Below, one piece after another: positions 43,668-50,391 of a stretch of DNA of 64,000 nt. The notes beneath the pieces were generated by a model, which had not been told where the DNA came from, did no database searches, and saw only the letters and a program-made list of their open reading frames with translations. Position numbers and translations under genes: made by a program. Location of the stretch: the NCBI GenBank assembly GCA_913774955.1, contig CAJYKV010000018.1:1-64000 (forward strand). The letters are read 5' to 3'. This DNA comes from an uncultured Acidovorax sp. (GTDB lineage Bacteria; Pseudomonadota; Gammaproteobacteria; Burkholderiales; Burkholderiaceae_C). Numbering within the stretch: the stretch's first letter is position 1; each line of letters begins with the position of its first letter.

Positions 43668-44016
43668 TGCTGAAGATGGGGGCGTTGGCGGCCTGATCGC
43701 TGCCGGCTGATAGCTGGGCCTCCAGCAGCTCGATATGCCGCCGCAGGGCGGCATTTTCGCGTCTGAGGATCTGTGCTTCGTGGTGCGAGTGCGCCGCCCA
43801 GTTGACGGCCTCGCAGTCGGCCGTGCTGCGGCCCCATCGGCTCTCCCAGAACAGGGCCAGCAGCACCAGGCGCGGGGCGGCGTCGGCGGCCTCGTAGCGG
43901 GCGATGGTGGCCGGCGTGAGGCCAAGGTGGCGGGCGACCTCGGCGCGGGTTGCCGGTAGGTCGTGTAGCAGCGTGGTGAAGGCCGGCATGCCGGCGCCGT
44001 AGGGTGCGCGGAACAT
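43651..44016 (-). CDS. DUF3653-like phage regulator (HTH plus coiled coil)
   Basis: A 121-residue leftward protein. An N-terminal helix-turn-helix (TRAEVARHLGLTPATIARYEAADAAPRLVLLALFWESRWG) is followed by a coiled coil (HHEAQILRRENAALRRHIELLEAQL). This arrangement is the DUF3653 type known from Xanthomonas filamentous prophages. ATG 43989 is an alternative start. In the prophage its upstream neighbour is attR and then the end of the chromosomal KfrA-like gene; in the circle it would lie 49 bp downstream of the extended DUF3693 gene on the same strand. Confidence 0.72.
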   Translation of the reverse strand: MFRAPYGAGMPAFTTLLHDLPATRAEVARHLGLTPATIARYEAADAAPRLVLLALFWESRWGRSTADCEAVNWAAHSHHEAQILRRENAALRRHIELLEAQLSAGSDQAANAPIFSISGAS

Positions 44017-44065
44017 GCTCAGGATCGTTGCGGCCGGCGGCCTGTGGCAGTGCCGGAATGAGCCG

Positions 44066-44163
44066 TCAGAAGGCCGGAGTCATCGCGCCACGAATGGGGG
44101 GGCAGAGTGCGTACATCGCGCGCTCGATGAGGGCTGGCGCGGCCCGGCGGCGGCGCGTCTTCG
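44066..44163 (-). other. Cryptic 3' extension of the DUF3693 regulator gene
   Basis: Read leftwards through attR these bases continue the frame used at attL: after the shared Val-Tyr-Tyr-Val-Lys codons they give 32 more residues, starting SKTRRRRAAPALIER, before a TGA at 44066-44068. In the integrated state the regulator stops at a chromosomal TAG instead. The rest of the 147-bp gap 44017-44163 shows no gene. Confidence 0.7.
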
Positions 44164-44180
44164 ATTTGACATAATATACA
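44164..44180. repeat. attR: dif-like XerD arm plus central region
   Basis: ATTTGACATAATATACA, identical to attL. It is followed on the chromosomal side by TCGTATCTATT, which matches a canonical XerC arm poorly, and by an inverted repeat TCTAT-TG-ATAGA at 44186-44197. Confidence 0.82.
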
Positions 44181-44273
44181 TCGTATCTATTGATAGACGT
44201 TAGGCAGGCACAAGAGTCGACGGACGTGTGTCCGTCTCTCAAGACAGGCTCAGCATACCCTCCAGGACCTTCC

Positions 44274-45290
44274 TCACCCCTTGGGCTTCCTGACCCGCGC
44301 CGGACCCGCAAGCTGCTTCTTCCGGGGACCGGCAGGCAGCCGCTCCCGCAACTCGTTGAGCATGGCCAGCATTTCGCCGCTGCGGTCGTCGAGCTTGGAC
44401 TGCAGGCGCTCGGCCTCGCCCCGGGCGGATTGCAGTTCCAGCGCCAGGCTGGCGTGGGCGGCCTGCAGCGTGCAGAGCTGCGCCTCGACATCCCGCGCCC
44501 GGTCCTGGGCGTCGGCGAGCACCTTGGCGGATTTCTTCTGGTCGCTCTCCAGTTGCGATGCCAGCCGCCGGGACTCCTGGCGGGCCCGGTCGACCTCGGC
44601 GTGGAGGCGCCGCTCCTGCGCCTGGGCGCGTTCTTCGAGGCGGGTACGTTCGGCCTGGTGATCGGCCTCCCGGGCCTCCTGTCGTTTTCGATCGGCATCC
44701 GCGGCCTTGCGCAACTGCGCGTTCTCGGAGCGGGCCGCGGCCAGTTGCTGCTGGCAGGCCTGGAGTTGTTGCTGCAGTTCCTGGGCCTGGCGTGCCGCTT
44801 CGGCGATCTGGCCGTCGCGGGCCTGGAGGGCGACTGCGTAGGCCTCGGCGCGGTCGTCCAGGCGCTGTTTTTCCTTGGTGAGTTCTTCCTGGGCCATGCG
44901 CAGGGCCTCGGCCTGCGCCTCCAGTCCCGACCGGGATTGGGCGAGCCGGGCCGTGGCCGCCTCATCGGCGTGCTGCAGCGCCCGGCCCCACAGGGTTTTC
45001 GCCGCCCGCAGCACCGGCGCGGGCACGGCGGACTGCCCATCGGCACCGTCTTCTGCCGCGTGTGCTGGATCTGCCGGGGCCTGCAGCCGCCGGGCCAGCG
45101 TTGCGTACCAGCCATCGAGCATCGGCCCCACGGTGTTAGGCGACCCCCTGCCCAGCTGCTGGCGCACGCGCTCGATGGTAGGCCGCTCGCCGAGCCCGAG
45201 CACCGTGTCCGCCGCCGCCCAGACCTCCTCCATCTGCACGCCGCGCGGCCCTCTCAGCATCCTGGATTGCATCGCCCTCTCCCCTTCCAT
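44274..45290 (-). CDS. KfrA-like coiled-coil DNA-binding protein
   Basis: A 338-residue protein. Residues about 15-75 match the KfrA N-terminal DNA-binding domain (VWAAADTVLGLGERPTIERVRQQLGRGSPNTVGPMLDGWYA). From about 110 to 310 there is an almost unbroken coiled coil rich in Ala, Gln, Arg and Glu, then a basic tail (PRKKQLAGPARVRKPKG). KfrA of broad-host-range plasmids binds its own promoter and forms filaments; chromosomal relatives often neighbour recombinases. It is divergent from the tyrosine recombinase, with a perfect palindrome between them that could be its operator. It lies outside the phage repeats. Confidence 0.85.
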   Translation of the reverse strand: MEGERAMQSRMLRGPRGVQMEEVWAAADTVLGLGERPTIERVRQQLGRGSPNTVGPMLDGWYATLARRLQAPADPAHAAEDGADGQSAVPAPVLRAAKTLWGRALQHADEAATARLAQSRSGLEAQAEALRMAQEELTKEKQRLDDRAEAYAVALQARDGQIAEAARQAQELQQQLQACQQQLAAARSENAQLRKAADADRKRQEAREADHQAERTRLEERAQAQERRLHAEVDRARQESRRLASQLESDQKKSAKVLADAQDRARDVEAQLCTLQAAHASLALELQSARGEAERLQSKLDDRSGEMLAMLNELRERLPAGPRKKQLAGPARVRKPKG

Positions 45291-45300
45291 AAATTACCAA

Positions 45301-45319
45301 CGATAAGATGTTCTTATCG
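45301..45319. promoter_or_regulatory. Perfect palindrome between the KfrA-like and recombinase genes
   Basis: CGATAAGATGTTCTTATCG: 8-bp arms around TGT. A second short palindrome ATACATTGTAT lies at 45350-45360, just before the recombinase ATG. Candidate operators for autoregulation by the KfrA-like protein. Confidence 0.55.
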
Positions 45320-45362
45320 AGACTAAAGTGACAGATCATGTAGAAAACAATACATTGTATGT

Positions 45363-46481
45363 ATGAAAAATTTCAAACCGTTCGGTGCGCGCTTGCCGAT
45401 GCGCCTGCCGCCCCCCGGAAACGTCCCTGCGCTGCAGCCGGAAATGCTGTCGGATGCCACCGCCAAGGCCGTCGAGGAGTTGATGCGCGAAGGCGAATCG
45501 GCCAATACGCTCGCGAGCTACCGCTCCGCCCTGCGGTACTGGGCCGCTTGGTTCAATCTGCGGTACGGGCAGCCGATCGCGCTGCCGGTGCCCCCGGCCG
45601 TGGTGCTGCAGTTCATCGTGGACCACGCCCAGCGCAGCACGGGCGAAGGGCTGGCCCACGAGCTGCCGCCCGCGATCGACGAAGTGCTGGTGAAGGCGGG
45701 GTTCAAGGGCAAACCGGGGGCCATGGCCCTCAACACACTGGTCCACCGGATCGCGGTGCTTTCGAAAACCCACCAGTTGAAGGAGGTCGAGAACCCCTGC
45801 CAGGACGCGAAGGTGCGCGAGCTCTTGACCAAGACCCGCCGGGCCTACGGCAAGCGCGGCGACCTGCCCAAAAAGAAGGACGCGCTGACCAAAGACCCGC
45901 TGATGGCCATGCTGGAGACCTGCGATCCGGCGACGCCCAGGGGCCTGCGCGACCGGGCCCTGCTGCTGTTCGCGTTCGCCAGCGGCGGCCGGCGCCGTTC
46001 GGAGGTGGCCGGCGCCGACATGAAGCACCTGCGGCGCCATGGGCCGTCGTCGTTCACGTTCATGCTCGCCCACTCCAAGACCAACCAGCACGCGGCCGAC
46101 CGCCCGGAAAACTACAAGCCCATCGAAGGGCTGGCCGGCGAAGCCCTGCAGGCCTGGCTGGACGCCGCGCGCATCACCGAGGGGCCGGTCTTCCGGCGGG
46201 TGCTGAAAGGCGGCAGGTTGGCCGGCGCGCTGTCTCCGGCGGCAGTGCGCGACATCGTCAAGGAGCGGGCGCTGGCCGCCGGGCTGTCCGACGACTACTC
46301 CGCGCATTCGCTGCGGTCGGGGTTCGTCACCGAGGCGGCATCCCAGAACGTGCCCCTGGCCGATACGATGGCCATGACCGGCCACCGCAGCGTGGCGACC
46401 GTGATGGGCTACTTCCGGTCGACCGGCGCGAGCCAGGCGGCGAACCTGCTCGATCCCAAGACGCCGCCCACGCGCTCCTGA
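45363..46481 (+). CDS. Tyrosine recombinase (phage-integrase family)
   Basis: A 372-residue protein. Core-binding (SAM-like) domain at about residues 35-130 (EGESANTLASYRSALRYWAAWFNLRYG), catalytic domain from about 170. Catalytic residues: Arg in FASGGRRRSEVAG, the HSLR box (YSAHSLRSGFVTEA), HRS (TGHRSVATVMGYFR) with Tyr in GYF as the nucleophile. It is full length and apparently active. It is 1.2 kb outside the prophage repeats and divergent from the KfrA-like gene. What it recombines is unknown; it could belong to an older element or serve the same chromosomal site. Confidence 0.88.
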   Translation: MKNFKPFGARLPMRLPPPGNVPALQPEMLSDATAKAVEELMREGESANTLASYRSALRYWAAWFNLRYGQPIALPVPPAVVLQFIVDHAQRSTGEGLAHELPPAIDEVLVKAGFKGKPGAMALNTLVHRIAVLSKTHQLKEVENPCQDAKVRELLTKTRRAYGKRGDLPKKKDALTKDPLMAMLETCDPATPRGLRDRALLLFAFASGGRRRSEVAGADMKHLRRHGPSSFTFMLAHSKTNQHAADRPENYKPIEGLAGEALQAWLDAARITEGPVFRRVLKGGRLAGALSPAAVRDIVKERALAAGLSDDYSAHSLRSGFVTEAASQNVPLADTMAMTGHRSVATVMGYFRSTGASQAANLLDPKTPPTRS

Positions 46482-46559
46482 GGAACACGAGGCACCCCGC
46501 GGCGAGGCCGCAACCCGCCGTGCCGGGCGGGCCGCGCCGCATCCCTGCACAATTCCGGG

Positions 46560-47195
46560 ATGACTTCCGGCTCCCCGCTCCCCCGCGCCTGGATGCGCCT
46601 GCCCTCAGGCGCGCACCTCGACCTGATCGATCCGGACCCCGCCGCGTGGACCGACACGGACCTGGCGGTGCGGCTGTCGCGCACCGCGCGCTGGGGCGGC
46701 GAGTCGGCCTGGCCGCTGCCTCTTTCGGTCGCGCAGCACTCGCTGCTGGTGCTGGAACTGCGGCGGGCGGCCGCCCCCGCACCGCTCAGCGCCGAAGACG
46801 AGCTGCAGGAGATCCTGCACGACGCGGAAGAAGGCTTTCTCGGATTCGACTGCATTTCACCGCTGAAGGCAGTGCTGGGCGAGCCTTTCCGCGCGGTGGC
46901 GGACCGCCTGATGCAGGCGGTCGCGGAACGCTACGGATTGCCGGACTGGACGCCCGACGCCCACCGGCTGCACAAGGCGGCGGACCTGGCCGCGGCCGCC
47001 AGCGAGGCCGTCCACTGCGTGGGCTGGACGATGGGAGAGGTGCGCGACATCCTGCGCATCGATGCGCCCGTGATGGGCGCCGACCCGTTGGCTGCCCGGT
47101 ACGGCGGGACCGCCTGGGAGCCCTGGCCGCTCGACGTGGCGGCGGAGCGCTTCCATGCGGCGTTGCAGGATGCGCAGGCCCGGCGCCATCCGTAG
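46560..47195 (+). CDS. HD-domain hydrolase (YfbR/phosphohydrolase-like)
   Basis: A 211-residue protein. It starts RAWMRLPSGAHLDLIDPDPAAWTDTDLA, a beginning common to a group of bacterial HD-domain proteins. Metal-binding residues can be seen as SVAQHSLLV, LHDAEEG and, near 150, EAVHC. HD hydrolases of this kind act on nucleotides, and the closest guess is a 5'-nucleotidase or dNTPase-like activity; the substrate is not certain. Single gene, with 78 bp to the recombinase stop and 123 bp to the convergent methionine synthase gene. Confidence 0.75.
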   Translation: MTSGSPLPRAWMRLPSGAHLDLIDPDPAAWTDTDLAVRLSRTARWGGESAWPLPLSVAQHSLLVLELRRAAAPAPLSAEDELQEILHDAEEGFLGFDCISPLKAVLGEPFRAVADRLMQAVAERYGLPDWTPDAHRLHKAADLAAAASEAVHCVGWTMGEVRDILRIDAPVMGADPLAARYGGTAWEPWPLDVAAERFHAALQDAQARRHP

Positions 47196-47318
47196 CCTGC
47201 ACGCCCTCTTCCGGCCCAAGCGCCCTGCCCCGCGCCCCCCGCCCTGCCCCACACCCTCTTCTGGCGGCAGGGCGCCATCGCCCGCGCGCCAGATGGGAGA
47301 GAGCGCCCTGCGGCGGCG

Positions 47319-48344
47319 TCACGCCGTGGCGAGCCGCTCCTTCGCCAGCCGCGTGCCTTCCGCCAGCGCCTGCAGCTTGCGCCATGCCACGTCCCGCCCC
47401 ATCGGCGCCAGGCCGCAGTTGGTGCAGGGAAAGAGCCGCTCTTTCGGCACGAACTCCAGCGCCCGGACAATGGTGTCGGCCACCTCCTCCGGCGTCTCGA
47501 CCACGTCGCTCGCCACGTCGATCACGCCGACCATCACGTCCTTGCCGGCCAGGAGTTTCATCAGGTCGGGCGGCACGTGGGAATGGATGCATTCCAGGCT
47601 CACTTGGTCGATGCGGCTTTTGGCCAGCGCGGGGAACACCGTTTCGTACTGGCGCCATTCATCGCCCAGCGTGCTCTTCCAGTCGGTATTGGCTTGGATG
47701 CCGTAGCCATAGCAGATGTGCACCGCCGTCGTGCAGGTCAGGCCCTGCGCCGCGCGTTCGAGCGCCCGCACTCCCCAGTCGGCGGCATCCTTCATGTAGA
47801 CATTGAAGGCGGGCTCGTCGAACTGGATGATGTCCACGCCGTCGGCCTGCAGCGCCAGCGCCTCCTGGTTGAGCAGTTCCGCGAACGCGAAGGCCATTTT
47901 CACCTTGTCGCCGTAGAAACGGTCCGCCACGGTATCGACGATGGTCATCGGGCCCGGCAGGGTGAACTTCAGCTTCTTCTTCGTGTGGGCGCGTGCCAGT
48001 TGGGCTTCGAAGGCATGCACGCGGCCCTTCAGGCGCAGCGCCGATACGACCTGCGGCACCATCGCGTCGTAGCGGTTGTCGCGGATGCCCATCTTCACCT
48101 TGTGCTCGAAGTCGATGCCCTCGACCTGCTCCAGGAAGCCGTGCACGAAATGCTGGCGCGATTGCTCGCCGTCGCACACGATGTCCAGGCCCGCGTCTTC
48201 CTGGGCCTTGATCCACAGCAGGGTCGCGTCGGCCTTGGCCTGGCGCAGCGCCTCGCCTTCGGCACGCCACTGGGGCCAGAGCTTGTGGGTTTCGGCGAGC
48301 CAGGCGGGTTTCGGCAGGCTGCCGGCGATGGAGGTTTCGAACAT
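47319..48344 (-). CDS. mesD: Core methionine synthase MesD (MetE C-domain family)
   Basis: A 341-residue protein equal to the catalytic half of MetE, without the N-terminal folate domain. Zinc ligands of MetE-type enzymes are recognisable in HICYGYG, LECIHSH and PCTNCGLAPM. Opening motif TSIAGSLPKPAWL. It transfers a methyl group to homocysteine. The gene directly upstream (30-bp gap) encodes a DUF1852 protein, the pairing described for the MesD/MesX family of short methionine synthases, which work with MesX under aerobic conditions. The ATG at 48342-48344 gives the family N-terminus. Probably activated by the divergent MetR. Confidence 0.85.
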   Translation of the reverse strand: MFETSIAGSLPKPAWLAETHKLWPQWRAEGEALRQAKADATLLWIKAQEDAGLDIVCDGEQSRQHFVHGFLEQVEGIDFEHKVKMGIRDNRYDAMVPQVVSALRLKGRVHAFEAQLARAHTKKKLKFTLPGPMTIVDTVADRFYGDKVKMAFAFAELLNQEALALQADGVDIIQFDEPAFNVYMKDAADWGVRALERAAQGLTCTTAVHICYGYGIQANTDWKSTLGDEWRQYETVFPALAKSRIDQVSLECIHSHVPPDLMKLLAGKDVMVGVIDVASDVVETPEEVADTIVRALEFVPKERLFPCTNCGLAPMGRDVAWRKLQALAEGTRLAKERLATA

Positions 48345-48373
48345 TGGAAGAATTCCTTTTGAAGTGAGAGGGA

Positions 48374-49369
48374 TCAGGCTGCGCACTCGGCGACCCACCG
48401 TTCCAGTACGTGCCCGTACGGCTTGATGAAGTGCTCTTCCGCGAACCTGCCCTGAGCGGCGGCCAGCTGGCTGCGCTCTTCACGGTCGTAGACGATCTGC
48501 GTCATCGAGTAATCCTGGTTCTTCAGGCTCGGCTGGTAGAGCGGGCCGGCCGCGGAGTTGGCGTTGTAGATCTCGGGGCGGTAGATCTTCTGGAAGGTCT
48601 CCATCGTGCTGATGGTGCCGATCAGTTCCAGGTTCGTGTAGTCGTTCAACAGGTCGCCGAGGAAGTAGAACGCCAGCGGGGCCACCCCGCCCCGCGGCAT
48701 GAAGAAGCGCACCTGCATGCCCATCTTGGCGAAATACCGGTCGGTCGAAGACGGTTCGTTCTGCTGGTACTCCACCCCCAGCACGGGGTGCCGGTTGCCG
48801 GTTCGCCGATAGGTCTTGCTGGTCGCCGCGCTGATGCAGATGACCGGCGGCTTGCTGAAATGCCGCCGGTAGGTCTCGGACTGGATGAACCGCGTGAACA
48901 GCTTTCCGTGCAGATCGCCGAAGCCCTGCGGGACGCCGAACTCGGCCCGGCCGGCGTTGTAGCCGGGCAGCAGCACGCTGAAGTCGTAGTCGCGGACGTA
49001 CGAGGAGAAATTGTTCCCCGCGATGCCCTCGATGCGCTGGCCCGTGGCCTTGTCGAGCATGCCGGTCTTCAGGATCTCGATGAGCGGGAATGCGTGGCCG
49101 CCGGCCTCGGCGCCAAGGCGCATCTCGACGGAGATGATCTCCAGTTCGACCGCATAGCGGTCTGCCGCCGGATTGTCCCAATGCGCCAGATCGTTGAAGC
49201 GGTGGTCGATCATCCGCAGCGTGTTGCGCAGGTTCTGCTGCCGGTTCGCTCCCCGCGCCAGGTTGGCGAAGTTGGTGGTGATGCGCGTGCCGTCCGCGGG
49301 ACGGTAGTTTTCGTCGAAGCCCACCGTCTTCAGTGTGAAACCCCAAGGGTCTTTCATTCCGTTCACCAT
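48374..49369 (-). CDS. mesX: MesX (DUF1852), partner of the core methionine synthase
   Basis: A 331-residue protein recognised as DUF1852 by its opening KDPWGFTLKTVGFDENYRPADGTRITTNFANLARG and overall length. It has no signal or membrane span. Described MesX proteins are required for MesD-type methionine synthases; the chemistry of MesX is not known to me in detail. First gene of the mesX-mesD operon, divergent from metR with a MetR box in the 100-bp gap. ATG 49367-49369 was used; an internal ATG (Met5) is possible. Confidence 0.85.
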   Translation of the reverse strand: MVNGMKDPWGFTLKTVGFDENYRPADGTRITTNFANLARGANRQQNLRNTLRMIDHRFNDLAHWDNPAADRYAVELEIISVEMRLGAEAGGHAFPLIEILKTGMLDKATGQRIEGIAGNNFSSYVRDYDFSVLLPGYNAGRAEFGVPQGFGDLHGKLFTRFIQSETYRRHFSKPPVICISAATSKTYRRTGNRHPVLGVEYQQNEPSSTDRYFAKMGMQVRFFMPRGGVAPLAFYFLGDLLNDYTNLELIGTISTMETFQKIYRPEIYNANSAAGPLYQPSLKNQDYSMTQIVYDREERSQLAAAQGRFAEEHFIKPYGHVLERWVAECAA

Positions 49370-49452
49370 TTCCGATCTCTACAAGCTGTCGATGGGAACG
49401 GATGCTAGGGTTCGGAGTCGATGAAGTAAAATGGTTTTATCTCAACAATCCA

Positions 49453-49465
49453 TGAATGGAATTCA
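49453..49465. promoter_or_regulatory. MetR box between mesX and metR
   Basis: TGAATGGAATTCA is an exact TGAA-N5-TTCA MetR operator, within a longer palindrome ATGAAT-GGA-ATTCAT (49452-49466). It ends 4 bp before the metR ATG and 84 bp from the mesX ATG, a position suited to metR autorepression and mesX-mesD activation. Confidence 0.8.
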
Positions 49466-49469
49466 TTGA

Positions 49470-50381
49470 ATGCTGGAGCGAATCCATCTCCAGATCGTCC
49501 AGCAGGTCGAGCAGCAGGGGTCTTTGACCGCCGCCGCGGGCGTGCTTCATCTCACCCAGTCGGCCCTGAGCCACAGCATGAAAAAGCTGGAGCAGCAGCT
49601 CGGCACCGACGTGTGGTTGCGCGAGGGCCGCAGTCTGCGCCTCACGCAGGCCGGCCAGTACCTGCTCGCGGTGGCGAACCGTGTGCTGCCGCAACTGCAG
49701 CTGGCCGAAGAGCGCCTGGGCCAGTTCGCGCAGGGGGAGCGTGGTGCGCTGCGCATCGGCATGGAATGCCATCCCTGCTACCAGTGGCTGCTGAAGGTGG
49801 TGTCGCCCTATCTGGCCGCGTGGCCCCATGTCGATGTGGACGTGAAGCAGAAATTCCAGTTCGGCGGCATCGGTGCGCTGTTCGGCTACGAAATAGACCT
49901 GCTGGTCACGCCGGACCCGCTGTTCAAGCCCGGGCTGGCATTCGAACCCGTGTTCGACTACGAACAGGTGCTCGTCGTGGCCCGGGGGCACCCCCTCGCG
50001 TCGGCCGCCTATGTCAAGCCGCAGCAGCTCACCCGGGAGGTGCTCATCAGCTACCCCGTGGACATCGGGCGCCTGGACATCTACAACCAGTTCCTGCTGC
50101 CGGCGGGCGTCACGCCCCGGCGCCACAAGACCATCGAGACCACCGACATCATGCTGCAGATGGTGGCCAACGGCCGCGGCGTGGCCGCCCTGCCCCGCTG
50201 GCTGGTCGAGGAATACGCGGCCCGGATGGACGTGGTGCCCGTGCGGCTGGGCGTGCGCGGCATCGCCAAGCAGATCTTCCTGGGAGCCCGCGAGGCGGAC
50301 GCCGCCATCGACTACCTGCGGGCCTTCATTGAACTGGCGCGCCGGCCTGCCGGCACCGCAGGGAGCCGCGGGGGCGTCTGA
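49470..50381 (+). CDS. metR: LysR-type regulator of methionine synthesis, MetR-like
   Basis: A 303-residue LysR-family protein. The winged-helix domain is at residues 1-60 (HLQIVQQVEQQGSLTAAAGVLHLTQSALSHSMKKLEQQLG), close to MetR including SALSHSM. The effector domain has GMECHPCYQWL (as in MetR, where homocysteine is the co-inducer) and TTDIMLQMVANGRGVAALPRWL. Divergent from mesX-mesD with a perfect MetR box in between. Its 3' end is 10 bp from the convergent prpB-like gene. Confidence 0.9.
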   Translation: MLERIHLQIVQQVEQQGSLTAAAGVLHLTQSALSHSMKKLEQQLGTDVWLREGRSLRLTQAGQYLLAVANRVLPQLQLAEERLGQFAQGERGALRIGMECHPCYQWLLKVVSPYLAAWPHVDVDVKQKFQFGGIGALFGYEIDLLVTPDPLFKPGLAFEPVFDYEQVLVVARGHPLASAAYVKPQQLTREVLISYPVDIGRLDIYNQFLLPAGVTPRRHKTIETTDIMLQMVANGRGVAALPRWLVEEYAARMDVVPVRLGVRGIAKQIFLGAREADAAIDYLRAFIELARRPAGTAGSRGGV

Positions 50382-50391
50382 TCCGGGACGC

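Larger units (their letters stand above)
32863..44180. mobile_element. PM2-like (corticovirus-type) double jelly-roll prophage, Xer-integrated, 11.3 kb
   Basis: The element is bounded by identical 17-bp repeats ATTTGACATAATATACA at 32863-32879 and 44164-44180, giving a unit of 11,301 bp. Two leftward regulator genes sit at the ends (32861-33256 and 43651-44016); between them about 24 tightly packed rightward genes run from 33506 to 43667, most overlapping by 1-35 bp. Recognisable functions are HUH replication protein, packaging ATPase, P2-like major capsid protein, lambda-R-type muralytic enzyme and many small membrane proteins. Known PM2 has a circular ~10-kb dsDNA genome with the same set. 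There is no tail, portal, terminase, filamentous-phage Zot/pI or pIII gene and no integrase. Corticovirus identity rests on gene content and capsid pattern, not on a search. Confidence 0.82.

Noticed and set aside
32863-44180. Filamentous (inovirus) prophage
   Set aside because: Xer integration, regulators and small hydrophobic proteins suggest it, but there is no Zot/pI ATPase with a membrane span, no pIII, no coat protein with signal peptide. A 279-aa beta-rich capsid candidate and a muralytic enzyme are present instead.
44164-44191. Complete canonical dif site at attR
   Set aside because: The XerD arm and centre fit, but TCGTATCTATT does not match a XerC arm well, and nor does the attL side. 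Called dif-like only.
44219-44236. GACGGAC-GTGT-GTCCGTC hairpin as a terminator of the KfrA-like gene
   Set aside because: A perfect 7-bp stem but no T run on the strand that would be transcribed; left unassigned.
44274-45290. Integrated plasmid backbone because of KfrA
   Set aside because: No repA, parA/parB or transfer gene is nearby; chromosomal KfrA-like proteins are common.
45363-46481. Tyrosine recombinase as the integrase of the prophage
   Set aside because: It lies 1.2 kb outside the right repeat, beyond the KfrA-like gene, and the repeats match XerD-arm/central dif sequence. The element would not carry it on excision.
49370-49469. SAM or cobalamin riboswitch upstream of mesX
   Set aside because: The 100-bp gap is too short and lacks the conserved cores; the MetR box explains regulation.
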